Source of the DNA: Devosia enhydra
Lineage (GTDB): Bacteria > Pseudomonadota > Alphaproteobacteria > Rhizobiales > Devosiaceae
Assembly (NCBI RefSeq): GCF_900119845.1
Contig: NZ_FPKU01000002.1
Location: 715,381 to 779,380, forward strand
Length of the DNA stretch: 64,000 bases
Reading direction: 5' to 3'
Part shown: positions 31,866 through 42,346 of the stretch, one piece after another
Layout: each line of letters starts with the position of its first letter
Numbering within the stretch: the first letter of the stretch is position 1
The notes under the pieces: model-generated
The model's database searches: none
Told to the model about the DNA's origin: nothing
What the model saw: the letters and a program-made list of their open reading frames with translations, nothing else
Translations under genes and position numbers: made by a program

Positions 31866-31996
31866 CCGCGATCGGCCTTCGAGCCCAAGGCCCGGTCACT
31901 CCCTGTGCGCGGTTCGCCGGGGGAATGATCTGACGTTGCCCGGGACGCTGAGGGCGCTCGAGGACGACAACGCTCCGCTCAAAGAGGCCTTCCGGG

Positions 31997-33910
31997 CTAT
32001 GGTGCGGTGACTGTCGGGCTGGGCGGGCGACCAACCGACGGATCGCCGGGGCTGCCCTCGATCTGAACGCCGTGATCGGGCGCGATCCTCAAAGCCCGCA
32101 GCGCGTTGAGGATGACCGCCACGTCGATCACCTCCTGCAGGATGGCGCCTTGCACCGGGGTCAGGTGCCCCAGGGCGGCAGCGATCATGCCTATGACCGA
32201 CATGCCGATCCCTACGGCGACGCTCTCGAGGGCGATGCGGCGGGATCGTTGAGCGATCTCGATTCCCGGCAGAAGGCGATCCAGCTGATCCACCAGCAGC
32301 ACGACATCAGCCGCTTCGGCCGATGCCGCCGCCCCGCGCGCGCCCATGGCGACACCGATATCGGCTGCCGCCAGCGCAGGCGCGTCGTTGACACCGTCGC
32401 CCACCATCATCACCGGGCCGTTCTTGCGCTCGGTCAGGACCAGCAGCACCTTCTGGTCGGGGGTCAGGTCGGCGCGGACGGCATCAAGGCCAAGGCCCGC
32501 CGTCACGGCCTCGGCGACGGCGCGGCGGTCCCCTGTCGCCAGAAGGATACGACCGACGCCCAGGTCTCGAAGCCCCGACAGCAGTTCGGCCGTGCCGGCG
32601 CGCAAGGCGTCGGCCATCACGATGTGGCCGGCCAGTTTCCCGTCGACGCCGAGTGACACCACGACCGATCCCGCCTCGACCACCGCGCTTTCGGCTTTTG
32701 CCATGCCAAGCTGCGCGGCGACGAACCCCGTGCCGCCCACCACAACCCTGCGCCCCTCGATGATCCCGGTAACGCCTTCGCCGGGCATCTCGAGGACGCT
32801 CGCCGGGATCGGCAAGGCGATCCCGCGGGCCTGCGCCGCCCCGACGATGGCCTGGGCGATGGGGTGCTTGGAGGCCTGATCGAGGGCTGCGGCGAAGTAG
32901 AGAATCTCATCCTCGGACATGTCGCCATGCCGGTCGATCGAAACGATCTGCGGACGCCCGTCCGTCAGCGTGCCGGTCTTGTCGAGGATCAGCGTTGTGA
33001 TCCGGGCCAGCGCCTCGAGCGGTTTTGCGCCTTTGATCAGCACCCCGAAATGGGCTGCGCGCGACAGCCCGGCCACCAGTGCCACCGGGACGGCGAGGAT
33101 CAGCGGGCACGGCGTCGCCACCACCAATACCGCAACCGCCCGGATCGGATCGCCCGTGAACCACCAGGCGGCGGTTGCCAGCGCAACCGTGACGCCGAGG
33201 AAGAGTAGCGAGTAGCGGTCGGCCAGCCGCGCCATCGGCGCCTTGGATTTCTGCGCCGCCTCGACCAGACGGACGATGCCGGCATAGGTGCTGTCCGCCG
33301 CGCGGCGCGTGACCCGCAGGTTGAAGGCCTCGCCCGCGTTGGTCGAGCCGCTCATGACGTCCTGCGAGCGCGCCAGCCGGACGGGCATCGATTCGCCCGT
33401 GAGCGCAGACTGGTCGAGCATCGCGCTGGCGCTTTCGAGCGTCCCGTCCACGGGGGCCACGTCGCCCTGCCGGATCAGCAGCAGGTCGCCCGGCGCAATC
33501 TCGTCGAGCGGAACTTGATCGAGGGCACCATCGCGATGCCGCGTGGCAGTCCGGGGCACGCGGGAGAGCAGATCGCTCATCTCCCGCCGGGCGCGACCTT
33601 CGGCGAAGGCTTCGAGGAAGGTGCCCCCCGAATACATCAGCGCGACGACGGCCGCCGCAAGGGTTTCGCCAAATATCAGCGCCGCCGACATCGACAGCGC
33701 CGCAACGATGTCCAGCCCGACCTCGCCTTTGAAAAGGCCGCGAACGATCTCGACGCAGAGCGCCAAAAGCACCGGCACGACACCGGCCGCCCACGCGATC
33801 CCTGCAAGGTCCGGCTGCCCGAAGAGCCAGAGGGCGAGCCCGGATACGAGGCCAAGCAAGGCCAGGCTCAGCAGCGCGACGTCCAGGCGATCATGAAACA
33901 AGGGTGTCAT
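31997..33910 (-). CDS. P1B-type heavy-metal-translocating ATPase
   Basis: The 637-residue product has the P-type ATPase set: TGES (171-174), a TPC ion-path motif (266-268, TPCPLI), phosphorylation loop DKTGT (310-314), the P1B-specific His-Pro (KHPIAQAI, ~349) and GDGVNDAPAL. There is no N-terminal heavy-metal-associated domain with CxxC. The TPC form differs from copper (CPC/CPH) or zinc (CPC) pumps and matches a minor P1B class of uncertain metal preference (nickel and iron have been suggested). It is the third gene of the acetate kinase-PduL/phosphoketolase operon, 21 bp after phosphoketolase. Its metabolic link to that pathway is not obvious. Confidence 0.88.
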   Translation of the reverse strand: MTPLFHDRLDVALLSLALLGLVSGLALWLFGQPDLAGIAWAAGVVPVLLALCVEIVRGLFKGEVGLDIVAALSMSAALIFGETLAAAVVALMYSGGTFLEAFAEGRARREMSDLLSRVPRTATRHRDGALDQVPLDEIAPGDLLLIRQGDVAPVDGTLESASAMLDQSALTGESMPVRLARSQDVMSGSTNAGEAFNLRVTRRAADSTYAGIVRLVEAAQKSKAPMARLADRYSLLFLGVTVALATAAWWFTGDPIRAVAVLVVATPCPLILAVPVALVAGLSRAAHFGVLIKGAKPLEALARITTLILDKTGTLTDGRPQIVSIDRHGDMSEDEILYFAAALDQASKHPIAQAIVGAAQARGIALPIPASVLEMPGEGVTGIIEGRRVVVGGTGFVAAQLGMAKAESAVVEAGSVVVSLGVDGKLAGHIVMADALRAGTAELLSGLRDLGVGRILLATGDRRAVAEAVTAGLGLDAVRADLTPDQKVLLVLTERKNGPVMMVGDGVNDAPALAAADIGVAMGARGAAASAEAADVVLLVDQLDRLLPGIEIAQRSRRIALESVAVGIGMSVIGMIAAALGHLTPVQGAILQEVIDVAVILNALRALRIAPDHGVQIEGSPGDPSVGRPPSPTVTAP

Positions 33911-33931
33911 CTGGCATGTCCCGGCGTCAGT

Positions 33932-36349
33932 TCACGCGTGGGTCGTTGACCCGTCCCTCTCGACCCATCGCCAATCGCGGATTTCGGGCATGTCCTGGCC
34001 ATGCGCGCGAATATATGCCCTGTGCTCGAGCAGTTTGCCGTCCATCGCCTGCTTCAGTCCGACGCGGACGCCCTTCAGCTTCTGCACCCAATCGAGCACG
34101 CTGTGCACGAGATGATAGCGATCGAGGCCGTTCAGAACGGTCATGTCGAAGGGTGTCGTTGTCGTGCCTTCCTCGTTGTAACCCCGCACGTGAATGTTGC
34201 CGTGATTGGTCCTGCGATAGGTCAGACGATGGATCGTCCAGGGGTACCCATGGTAAGCAAAAATCACCGGCCGGTCGGTGGTGAAGAGCGCGTCGAATTC
34301 GCTGTCTGAAAGGCCGTGGGGGTGATGCTCCTTGGGCTGGAGCGTCATCAGGTCGACGACATTCACGACGCGGATCGCGAGTTCCGGTACGAGCTCGCGC
34401 AGGATTTGCACCGCTGCCAGCGTCTCCAGCGTCGGAACGTCGCCGGCACAAGCCATCACGACGTCCGGTTCGCCGGCAGTCCCCGTCGACGCCCAGTCCC
34501 AGATGCCGATGCCCGCCCTGCAGTGGACGATGGCGTCATCCATCGAGAGCCACTGCCAGGACCGCGGTTTGCCGGCCACGATGATGTTGATCCGGTTCCA
34601 GGTGCGAAGAACGTGGTCCGTCACGCATAAAAGCGTGTTGGCGTCAGGGGGCAGGTAGACGCGGACGACGTCTGCCTTCTTGTTGAGGGCGACATCGATG
34701 AAACCCGGGTCCTGATGGCTGAAGCCATTGTGCTCCTGGTGCCAGACATGGCTCGACAGCAGATAATTCAGCGAGGAAACGGGTCGCCGCCAGGGGATGT
34801 CGGAGCAGGCATCAAGCCATTTGGCATGCTGGTTGAACATCGAATCGACGATGTGGATGAAGGCCTCGTAGCAGGAGAACAGGCCGTGTCGTCCGGTCAG
34901 CAAGTAGCCTTCGAGCCAGCCCTGGCAGGTGTGCTCGGACAGGATTTCCAGAACCCGCCCGTCACGGCCCAGGTGAACGTCCTCCGGAAGGATCGTTTCC
35001 ATCCAGGCGCGCTCGGTCACCTCGAACACGTCCTGCAGCCGGTTGGAGGCCGTTTCGTCTGGCCCCACGATGCGGAAGTTCCTGGCCTTTTCGTTGAGCG
35101 CCATGACGGACCGCAGGAAGCCGCCCATGGCCTTGGTCGACTCCGCTTTCACGGCGCCGGGGCCAACGACTGCGATGGCGTGATCGTGCAGTCGCGGCAG
35201 GTCGAGCGACTTGCGCAACACGCCGCCATTGGCATGGGGATTGGCGCTCATACGCCTCGCGCCATGAGGCGCCGCAGCCCGGATGAACCGCGCCGGCGTA
35301 CCCGCCTCGTCGAAAAGCTCCTCGGGGCGATAGCTTTTCAGCCAATCCTCCAGAAGCTTCACGTGTTGCGGATTTTCGGCCAGACCGGCCAGCGGCACCT
35401 GATGCGAGCGCCAGAAGCCTTCGGTTTTCAGACCATCTACGGCCTTGGGTCCGGTCCAGCCCTTGGGGCTGCGCAGGATGATCATCGGCCATACGGGCCG
35501 CTCGCCCTTGGGGCCCGTGCCGTCGCGGGCAGCCGCCTGGATCGCGCGGATCTTGTCCATCGCCTCGTCGAGCACGATCGCCATCCGCTCATGCATGAGA
35601 GACGGATCGTGTCCCTCAACAAACAGCGGCTCGTATCCGTAACCGACGAACAGCGCGCGAAGCTCGTCCTTGGGAATGCGCGCCAGAATCGTCGGATTGG
35701 CAATCTTGTAGCCGTTCAGATGCAGGATCGGCAGAACCGCGCCGTCGTGCACCGGGTTCAGAAACTTGTTGGAATGCCAGGCTGCCGCCAGCGGCCCGGT
35801 TTCAGCCTCTCCGTCGCCGACGACGCAGGCAACGATCAGTTCGGGATTGTCGAAGGCGGCGCCGAAAGCATGGGACAGTGCATAGCCCAGTTCGCCGCCT
35901 TCATGGATCGATCCGGGCACATCGGGGGCTGCATGGCTCGGGATCCCGCCCGGAAACGAAAACTGCCTGAACAGTTTTCGCATCCCGGCTTCGTCGAGCG
36001 AGACGTCCGGATAGAGCTCGCTGTAGGTGCCTTCGAGATAGGTGTTGGCTACCATCGCCGGCCCGCCATGGCCCGGCCCGCAGACGTAGATGACGTTCGC
36101 GTCGCGCGCCCGGATAATCCGGTTCAAATGCGCGTAGATGAAGCTCAGTCCCGGCGAGGTGCCCCAGTGCCCGAGGAGCCTTGGCTTGACATGCTCGAGC
36201 CGGAGCGGCTCTCGCAGCAGCGGATTGTCCATCAAATAGATCTGGCCGATGGTGAGGTAATTTGCGGCCCGCCAAAAGGCGTCGATTTCGTGCAGCTCAC
36301 GCTGCGAAAGCCGTTCGACTGCACTAGCGCCATCCGTGGATTCATTCAT
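33932..36349 (-). CDS. xfp: phosphoketolase
   Basis: The 805-residue product is a thiamine-diphosphate-dependent phosphoketolase. Visible motifs are [50 protein letters not shown], the ThDP signature [20 protein letters not shown]-type block ([10 protein letters not shown]), and ENPQHVK/SHQVPL in the middle. The enzyme splits xylulose-5-phosphate or fructose-6-phosphate with phosphate to give acetyl-phosphate plus a shorter sugar phosphate. The gene lies 80 bp after an acetate kinase-PduL fusion that can use that acetyl-phosphate, giving a compact carbon-conserving route to acetate/ATP or acetyl-CoA. The length is full. Confidence 0.95.
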   Translation of the reverse strand: MNESTDGASAVERLSQRELHEIDAFWRAANYLTIGQIYLMDNPLLREPLRLEHVKPRLLGHWGTSPGLSFIYAHLNRIIRARDANVIYVCGPGHGGPAMVANTYLEGTYSELYPDVSLDEAGMRKLFRQFSFPGGIPSHAAPDVPGSIHEGGELGYALSHAFGAAFDNPELIVACVVGDGEAETGPLAAAWHSNKFLNPVHDGAVLPILHLNGYKIANPTILARIPKDELRALFVGYGYEPLFVEGHDPSLMHERMAIVLDEAMDKIRAIQAAARDGTGPKGERPVWPMIILRSPKGWTGPKAVDGLKTEGFWRSHQVPLAGLAENPQHVKLLEDWLKSYRPEELFDEAGTPARFIRAAAPHGARRMSANPHANGGVLRKSLDLPRLHDHAIAVVGPGAVKAESTKAMGGFLRSVMALNEKARNFRIVGPDETASNRLQDVFEVTERAWMETILPEDVHLGRDGRVLEILSEHTCQGWLEGYLLTGRHGLFSCYEAFIHIVDSMFNQHAKWLDACSDIPWRRPVSSLNYLLSSHVWHQEHNGFSHQDPGFIDVALNKKADVVRVYLPPDANTLLCVTDHVLRTWNRINIIVAGKPRSWQWLSMDDAIVHCRAGIGIWDWASTGTAGEPDVVMACAGDVPTLETLAAVQILRELVPELAIRVVNVVDLMTLQPKEHHPHGLSDSEFDALFTTDRPVIFAYHGYPWTIHRLTYRRTNHGNIHVRGYNEEGTTTTPFDMTVLNGLDRYHLVHSVLDWVQKLKGVRVGLKQAMDGKLLEHRAYIRAHGQDMPEIRDWRWVERDGSTTHA

Positions 36350-36429
36350 GTCGGCTCCTCCGGCAATTGCAGACTTGAAACAGGCCTTGCGGCGCGGGTT
36401 CGCCTGACTGTCGAACCCGCCCGCTGAAC

Positions 36430-38232
36430 CTAGAGTGGCTCCTTGTTGGGCACGGCAATGGCGCGCAGATCGGGAACGAGCGATCCTTCCCCATTCGCGC
36501 GGATATCGGCGGCATTTGCCTCATCGGTATCGATATGCATCTCGGTCACGGCGTTGGCGCCGATGCGGATCAGCGTCTTGCCGAACACCAGTCCACGCTC
36601 CTGGTCGCCAATGTGAACGTCCACGAGCATGCCATCCACGAGACCGAGGCGTCTTGCGTCAGCCGGATTGGTATGAATGTGCCGCGCAGCGACGATCAAT
36701 CCGTCAGTGTCAAAGCTGCCGGCCGGTCCGATGAGCCGAACCGTCGGGGTGCCTTCCAGTTTGCCGCTGTCGCGAACCGGCGCATCGATGCCGAGCTCGA
36801 AGCCATCGGTTCTGGAGATCTCGATCTGCGTCCGGGACCGTTCCGGGCCGAGGATGGCGACGCGCTCCAGGCGGCCTTTCGGTCCCTCCAACGTGATCCG
36901 CTCGGCGGCGGCCCATTGGCCGGGTTGGCGCAGGGGAACAGCGGGTGTGAGTTGGTAGCCCGCGCCGAACAGCGCCTCGATCGCTGGCCGCGACAAGTGC
37001 GCGTGCCGGGCCGACACGGCGACAGGGATCGGTTGGGGCACGGGCGCCATTGGCGCCAGTGCTGCCGCTGTCTCTCGCGCGATCATCAATTGCTCGGCCG
37101 TCTCGGTGACGATGACCCGCACTTTCGAACCATAGGCCTGGATCTGGGGCGCGGCATGATTAGCGAGTTCCACCGACTGGTTGCGGTCGTGGTCGAGACG
37201 CAGGCCCATGAACTCCAGTCCATCGCAGATGCGCCGACGCATCGATGGCGAGTTCTCGCCGATGCCCCCGGTGAAAATCACCGCATCGAGCCCGCCCATC
37301 GCCGCCGCATAGGCTCCGATGTATTTGCGGGTTCGGTAGGCATAGATCTCTATGGCGAGCTGCGCATCGGCATCCCCCTTCGCCGCGCGGTCTTCCACGC
37401 TGCGCATGTCGGAGGAGTTGGCCAGGGCCAAGAGCCCGCTGTCCGAATAGAGCGCGTCCTCGATCTGATCGATCGACAGGCCAAGCTGCCGGGAAAGGAA
37501 GCCGAACAGCCCGGGATCAACGTCACCCGAGCGGGTTCCCATCACCAGTCCCTCGAGCGGTGTCATGCCCATGGACGTGTCCAGGCTTTCGCCGCGACTG
37601 ATCGCGCAGACACTGGCCCCATTGCCCAGATGCACGCTGACGAGATGCAGATCGCGCAGAGGGACGCCAATCTCCTCCGCGGCGCGGATGGCCACGTATT
37701 TGTGCGACGATCCATGAAACCCAAATCGCCGCAGGCCAGCGTCGCGCCACGCCTTCGGCACGGCGTAGGTCGTTGCCCGAGGGGGAATGGTGCCATGGAA
37801 TGCCGTGTCGAAGACGGCGACCTGAGGCAGGCTCGGCCAGACCTCTTGTGCAACGCGCACGGCGAGCAGATTTGCGGGATTGTGGAGCGGCGCCAAGGGC
37901 GTCAGAGCCTCGATCGCGGCAATCTTCGGCTCGTCGAGAACCGTGGTTGTTCGGAAGCGTTCACCGCCATGGACGACCCGATGCCCAATCGCGTCGATGT
38001 CGGTAATCCTGTTATCCGCCAGGATATGCGGAAGGGCACGCAGCGCGGCGGCGATGTCGCCAAGGGCTATTTTTCCGGTCTCTGTCTTTCCTCCACTCCT
38101 GATCGTGTAGGAACAGCTCCCGGCTTCAAACCTCTCATAGCTGGCCTTGAAGACCTCGGTCGTGGTCTGGCCCACGTCGAAAACGCCAACCTTAAGGCTG
38201 GAACTTCCACAGTTGAGCACAAGTATCTTCAC
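36430..38232 (-). CDS. acetate kinase fused to PduL-type phosphotransacylase
   Basis: The product is 600 residues. Residues ~1-395 are a complete acetate kinase: [10 protein letters not shown] at the start, [32 protein letters not shown] and [15 protein letters not shown]. Residues ~405-600 are a PduL-type phosphotransacylase, with the histidine-rich motifs [11 protein letters not shown] and [12 protein letters not shown] that bind zinc in that family, and an [11 protein letters not shown] tail. The first domain converts acetyl-phosphate plus ADP to acetate plus ATP; the second converts acetyl-phosphate plus CoA to acetyl-CoA. Both use the product of the phosphoketolase encoded next. The fusion is one uninterrupted frame and begins the three-gene operon. 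Confidence 0.93.
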   Translation of the reverse strand: MKILVLNCGSSSLKVGVFDVGQTTTEVFKASYERFEAGSCSYTIRSGGKTETGKIALGDIAAALRALPHILADNRITDIDAIGHRVVHGGERFRTTTVLDEPKIAAIEALTPLAPLHNPANLLAVRVAQEVWPSLPQVAVFDTAFHGTIPPRATTYAVPKAWRDAGLRRFGFHGSSHKYVAIRAAEEIGVPLRDLHLVSVHLGNGASVCAISRGESLDTSMGMTPLEGLVMGTRSGDVDPGLFGFLSRQLGLSIDQIEDALYSDSGLLALANSSDMRSVEDRAAKGDADAQLAIEIYAYRTRKYIGAYAAAMGGLDAVIFTGGIGENSPSMRRRICDGLEFMGLRLDHDRNQSVELANHAAPQIQAYGSKVRVIVTETAEQLMIARETAAALAPMAPVPQPIPVAVSARHAHLSRPAIEALFGAGYQLTPAVPLRQPGQWAAAERITLEGPKGRLERVAILGPERSRTQIEISRTDGFELGIDAPVRDSGKLEGTPTVRLIGPAGSFDTDGLIVAARHIHTNPADARRLGLVDGMLVDVHIGDQERGLVFGKTLIRIGANAVTEMHIDTDEANAADIRANGEGSLVPDLRAIAVPNKEPL

Positions 38233-38531
38233 AACGCGTCCTTCTCAGTCTGAGCGGCTGCCGGTGCAGTGGACACGCAGTGAGACTAGCCTACCTTCTC
38301 GTCATGTGCCACGGGCCGAGTTAGCCCCGAGACGGAGCTCTGGAGTCGCGGTCCGCCCATGATGGTGCACAGTCTGACATGCTGATACCTCTGCCGGTCT
38401 TCTGTGTCAGTTCGTTGGCGACAAACAAGAATAGGCCGAACGCAAAGACGAGCAGGGCCGGATGACTTAGAGCGCCAAGACAAAGATCGCCAAGATATTC
38501 CCGCGCCGTCTCAGGGAAACGGTGACAAGCT
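38233..38531. other. intergenic region upstream of the acetyl-phosphate operon
   Basis: About 300 bp. It should hold the promoter of the acetate kinase-PduL operon (leftward) and the end of the gene at 38532. No gene or strong regulatory sequence was recognised. Confidence 0.4.
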
Positions 38532-39335
38532 CTAAAGATTCGTGGCCGTCTGCGCAGACATCACCCACCGGCCTTCGCTGCTCCTGGAAAAGCAGATGCC
38601 GGTTGCATAAGGCTTGTTGAGTTCGACGCGGTCGAAGTCAATGAAACCCGATCCACCATCGGGGAGGTGCACCGCGATCCAGTGCGAGGGCGCGTCGGTA
38701 TCGTAGTCGAGGCCATAGAGCAGATCGGGCGCGAGTGTCGCCACAACCGGCGCGCCGGGCTCGGGCCGGGCGAGGATGTCGGTGGGCGCATCGAGATAGA
38801 AAAAGCTCGAGGTCTGCGTATCGAGCCGCTCGCCCAGCTCGCTTACCGCTTTGGTATCGAAGCTGCGATAGCCATAGGTGCAGAAGGCGTCCGCGAGCAG
38901 CGGGTCGCGGCCCCAGGGCACCGTTTCGGTCAGCGACAGCGCGATGAACTCCCTCTCGGCCTTAATGGCGAAGGGCGTGATGTCGCTTCCATCGAACGGT
39001 CGCTCGTAAATACCGCCGATATTGTCGGCGAGCGCCACCAGCGCCTGCTCGACCGTCTCGAACGGGCCGATCGTCTCGGTCCGCCGCGGGATGCCCAGCT
39101 CCAGCGCGCCATCTACCAAGGTCAGGTCTGCCGAGAGGCCCGCGGCGATGGCGGCGCGATCATCCTTTTGGACCGCATCGAGAAACGCCGCCGCGTCCCG
39201 CAGCAGATCGGCAGGGGGCTCTATCGCTTGGGCCGGCTGAAGCGGGATGGGTGAATAGGGCTCGCCGGCATGAGCGCAAAGCGGGAGCGACCCGATGGCG
39301 AGAGATGCAAGGACTGCCGAAACGGTGATGCGCAT
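38532..39335 (-). CDS. secreted SH3-like protein
   Basis: The product is 267 residues from the ATG at 39335, with GGAG six bases upstream and a signal peptide (MRITVSAVLASLAIGSLPLCAHA). The frame continues upstream, but that part is an out-of-frame shadow of the cupin regulator gene. The middle (~25-165) has a helical start (LLRDAAAFLDAVQKDDRAAIAAG) and an enzyme-less mixed part. The C-terminal ~85 residues resemble a bacterial SH3 domain (ILARPEPGAPVVATLAPDLL, HWIAVHLPDGGSGFIDFDRV). It may bind peptidoglycan or an envelope protein. It is 136 bp after the cupin regulator gene on the same strand, and the relation is unclear. Confidence 0.7.
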   Translation of the reverse strand: MRITVSAVLASLAIGSLPLCAHAGEPYSPIPLQPAQAIEPPADLLRDAAAFLDAVQKDDRAAIAAGLSADLTLVDGALELGIPRRTETIGPFETVEQALVALADNIGGIYERPFDGSDITPFAIKAEREFIALSLTETVPWGRDPLLADAFCTYGYRSFDTKAVSELGERLDTQTSSFFYLDAPTDILARPEPGAPVVATLAPDLLYGLDYDTDAPSHWIAVHLPDGGSGFIDFDRVELNKPYATGICFSRSSEGRWVMSAQTATNL

Positions 39336-39471
39336 ATCGGTCTCCGCGGGGCCGGCACAGGGCGGCTCATGTCGTTGAGACGCCGCCGCCTCTTTATGGC
39401 TTGGGAAGCGTCCAAAATGCCAGCACGGCTTTCGCCGATGCCTGCCCCGGAGACCATTGGGATCGCTGCGA

Positions 39472-40092
39472 TCAGCCGCGACGGGGCGCGAAAACCACTG
39501 ACAGGATGCGGGCCGGGCCGGGGCCGGTCGAACAAAAACCGTGCTCGCAGGTGCCGTCGAAATAGACCGAATCCCCCGTGCCCAGAACCGCCGGGCTGTA
39601 GGGCGCCATGGTGAAGACCACCTCGCCTGCAAGCACATAGACGAATTCCTCCCCGTCATGGGCCGAGCGCACCGGCGCGCGGCCGGGGCTCGAAGGGGGA
39701 ATGGCGATGACCATTGGCGTGAGTGATTTGGCGGCCAGTTCCCCCGCCAGCACCTCATAGGCCCCCATGCCGGTGCGGAACGTCTTGCCCTCGCCGGCGC
39801 GGGTGATGGCGCGCACCGCGCCTGAAAAGCTTTGCGGGGACGCCGTGCCAAACAGCGCCGCGAAATCGAGGTCGAGACCCGCAGCCAGCCGGGTCATCAC
39901 ATCGTAAGCGGGGCGAGAATGCCCGTTCTCGATCTTGGAGAGCGCCGAGATCGACACGCCGGTGCGGCGCGACACTTCGGCCAGCGTCCAGCCCTGCTCG
40001 CGCCGATGCGCGGCGATCACACGGCCGACGGGAGACGGCTCGAGGCCAGCCTCAATGGGGTCCCGCGCCGCTTTCTGGGCCTTTCCGGCCAT
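39472..40092 (-). CDS. XRE-family regulator with cupin domain
   Basis: The 206-residue product has an N-terminal lambda-repressor-type helix-turn-helix (RREQGWTLAEVSRRTGVSIS, then ALSKIENGHSRPAYDVMTRL) and a C-terminal cupin (~110-205: HDGEEFVYVLAGEV, LGTGDSVYFDG, EHGFCSTG). This PuuR-like design senses a small molecule in the cupin pocket and often controls amino-acid or polyamine use. The gene begins two bases after the stop of the N-carbamoyl-D-amino-acid hydrolase gene, so it is co-transcribed and likely controls it, and possibly the divergent transporter operon. Confidence 0.88.
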   Translation of the reverse strand: MAGKAQKAARDPIEAGLEPSPVGRVIAAHRREQGWTLAEVSRRTGVSISALSKIENGHSRPAYDVMTRLAAGLDLDFAALFGTASPQSFSGAVRAITRAGEGKTFRTGMGAYEVLAGELAAKSLTPMVIAIPPSSPGRAPVRSAHDGEEFVYVLAGEVVFTMAPYSPAVLGTGDSVYFDGTCEHGFCSTGPGPARILSVVFAPRRG

Positions 40093-40094
40093 GC

Positions 40095-41039
40095 TCAGGC
40101 CTCAGCCGGCGGAACCGGCCCCTTGCGCTCCACGATCAGCCGATAGGCCTCGGGCTCACGATGGCGCGCGAAATCGAAGATCGTGCGACGGTAGATCGCC
40201 GCCATGTCGAGATCGCAGCCATGCACGATCACCTCGTCATCGGTCGAGGTGCTCATGGCCACGATCTGCCCCGATGGCGCGACGATCAGCGACTGTCCGA
40301 TGAGCCGCGAGCCCTCCTCCAGCCCGGCCTTGGCGGTTGCCACCACCCAGGTCGAGTTCTGGTAGGCCCCGGCCTGGCAGGCGAGCTGGTGGTGAAAGCC
40401 GGTGAGGCTGTCGAACTCGAAAACGCCGGTGTGGTCATCGGGCGTGTTGTAGCCCAGGACGATCATCTCCGCGCCCTGAAGCGCCATCACGCGATAGGTT
40501 TCGGGCCAGCGCCGGTCGTTGCAGATGCACATGCCGATCACCGTGCCCATCGTCCGCCAGACCGGAAAGCCGAGATTGCCCGGCTCGAAATAGAACTTCT
40601 CGAGATGCTGGGCATCCCGCCCCGGCTGCGGCGCGGCATGGCCGGGCAGGTGAACCTTGCGATACTTGCCAAGGACCGTGCCCGAGCGATCAACGAGGAT
40701 GGCGCTGTTGTAGCGGTGGATGGCGCCGCCTTCCTCCGCCCGTTCGGCATAGCCGAGATAAAAGCCAACCGCCAGCCGCTGGGCCTCATCGAAGAGCACC
40801 TGCGTCTCCGGCCCCGGAATGGCGGCCTCGAAGAACCCATTCACCTCGTCGGGGTCGGTGAGGTGCCAGCGCGGGAAAAACGTCGTCAGCGCCAGTTCGG
40901 GGAAGACCACGAATTCAGCGCCGCGCCCATGCGCCTCGCGCAGCAGCGCCAGAAGCCTCCGGACCACCTGAGCCCGGCTTTCGCTGCGCCCGATCGGTCC
41001 GAGCTGAGCCGCCGCCACCACCAGCCGTCTCTTGGTCAT
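40095..41039 (-). CDS. N-carbamoyl-D-amino-acid hydrolase (nitrilase superfamily)
   Basis: The product is 314 residues from the ATG at 41039; a longer open frame upstream contains no conserved sequence. The Glu-Lys-Cys triad is visible: Glu48 (FPELAL), Lys128 (YRKVHL) and Cys173 (CNDRRWPE), offset by two from the well-studied Agrobacterium enzyme as I recall it. The CNDRRWPE block and length strongly suggest an N-carbamoyl-D-amino-acid amidohydrolase, which releases ammonia, CO2 and a D-amino acid. It is divergent from a BMP/nucleoside-type importer, pointing to uptake and cleavage of a ureido compound. The cupin regulator gene follows directly. Confidence 0.9.
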   Translation of the reverse strand: MTKRRLVVAAAQLGPIGRSESRAQVVRRLLALLREAHGRGAEFVVFPELALTTFFPRWHLTDPDEVNGFFEAAIPGPETQVLFDEAQRLAVGFYLGYAERAEEGGAIHRYNSAILVDRSGTVLGKYRKVHLPGHAAPQPGRDAQHLEKFYFEPGNLGFPVWRTMGTVIGMCICNDRRWPETYRVMALQGAEMIVLGYNTPDDHTGVFEFDSLTGFHHQLACQAGAYQNSTWVVATAKAGLEEGSRLIGQSLIVAPSGQIVAMSTSTDDEVIVHGCDLDMAAIYRRTIFDFARHREPEAYRLIVERKGPVPPAEA

Positions 41040-41269
41040 CGCGCTCGTCCCTCGAAGCTCAGTCTTGGCGCCATTGTTTCGCATCGGACAGGATTTCTCC
41101 AAATGGAAAATTTGATGGACGATGATCATGGCGCTTGGCATAGTCCCCTTCCAGAGCCTGTCGGGCAGCCCCCGCAGCGGCGAAGGGAGGAGCGTCGCGC
41201 GAAAGAGGGCCGCCGGACGGGCAGTCGCATCGCCGGCTCTGCGGCCGGCGTTCAACAGGGGACTGAACG

Positions 41270-42265
41270 ATGCCGACTCTTCCAATGCGCGCCCGCCTGA
41301 GCGGGCTTCTGCTTCTTGCCGCCACGAGCCTTGTACCCATGGCCCTGATCCAGCCGGCGCTGGCCCAGGCGCCGCTCAAGGCCGCCATCATCATGCCCGG
41401 CCCGATCAGCGACAATGATTTCAATGCCGGCGGCTATAATGGCATCCAGGCCGTCGGCCGCGAACTGGGCATCGAGGTCGCCTATTCCGAGCAGGTCTCG
41501 CCGGCCGATGCCGAGCGCGTCATGCGCGACTATGCCTCGCGCGGCTTCGGGCTGATCTATGCCCACTCCTTCTCCTATGGCGATGCCACCCTCGCGGTCG
41601 CCGAGGATTTCCCCGACGTCAAGTTCATGACGGCCGTGGGCCAGAACCTCACCGAAAATGTCGGCGCCTATTTCAACCCCGACTATCAGGGCGCCTATCT
41701 CACCGGCATGCTCTCGGCCGGCGCCAGCAAGTCCGGCGTCATCGGCTGGGTCGGCGGCAATCCGGCGCCCAACATGCTGGCCAATTTCCACGCCTGGAAG
41801 GCGGGGGCCGAAGAGGTCAACCCCGAGATCAAGGTGATGATCTCCTGGCTCGGCGCGTGGTTCGATCCGCCCAAGGCCAAGGAAGCCGCCATCGCCCAGG
41901 TGGAGCAGGGTGCCGACGTGCTCAGCGCCCAGTCGGTGGGCGTCATCGATGCCGCCGTGGAAAAGAACGTGCTGGTGATCGGCGCGGTCTCGGACCAGAA
42001 CCACATGGGCCCCAATTCGGTGCTCACCAGCGTGTTGTGGAACCTCGCACCCGTCTTCGTGGCCTCGGCCAAGACGGTGGTCGATGGCACCTGGGAGAGC
42101 AAGAACTGGATCTATGGCATCGCCGAGGATTCCATCAGCCTCGCCGATTTCCATGGCCTCGACGTCAATGTCCGCCCCGAAGTGCTGGCGGCGGTCGAAC
42201 AGAAGTTCGAGGACATCAAGAGCGGCGCTTTCGAGGTTCCCCTCAACACCGCCATGGTGCAGTAG
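41270..42265 (+). CDS. BMP-family (nucleoside-type) ABC substrate-binding protein
   Basis: The 331-residue product has a signal peptide (to about PALAQA) and the BMP/PnrA pattern: IIMPGPISDNDFNAGGYNGI, YASRGFGLIYAHSFSYGD, VGWVGG-like GVIGWVGGNPAPN, HAWKAGAEEVNPE, and GAVSDQNHMGPNSVLTS. AGGGGA precedes the start. BMP proteins bind nucleosides, purines or related ureido compounds. The two permeases and the duplicated ATPase are encoded directly downstream. The divergent carbamoyl-hydrolase suggests that an N-carbamoyl compound may be the substrate here. Confidence 0.9.
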   Translation: MPTLPMRARLSGLLLLAATSLVPMALIQPALAQAPLKAAIIMPGPISDNDFNAGGYNGIQAVGRELGIEVAYSEQVSPADAERVMRDYASRGFGLIYAHSFSYGDATLAVAEDFPDVKFMTAVGQNLTENVGAYFNPDYQGAYLTGMLSAGASKSGVIGWVGGNPAPNMLANFHAWKAGAEEVNPEIKVMISWLGAWFDPPKAKEAAIAQVEQGADVLSAQSVGVIDAAVEKNVLVIGAVSDQNHMGPNSVLTSVLWNLAPVFVASAKTVVDGTWESKNWIYGIAEDSISLADFHGLDVNVRPEVLAAVEQKFEDIKSGAFEVPLNTAMVQ

Positions 42266-42346
42266 GCCCTCGGGCGCGAAAACCACCTGCAGCTGTTTGC
42301 CGGTTTTCCAAGACCCGCGAACGCTGCAGGCTGACGGAGCCAAGCC

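Noticed and set aside
34715-36427. Long plus-strand frame opposite phosphoketolase
   Set aside because: No homology-like motifs; phosphoketolase on the minus strand explains the region fully.
38532-39851. Single 439-residue protein joining the SH3-like protein to upstream codons
   Set aside because: The first 172 codons overlap the cupin regulator in another frame and read as low-complexity Arg/Pro/Ala; a signal peptide and ribosome-binding site mark the real start at 39335.
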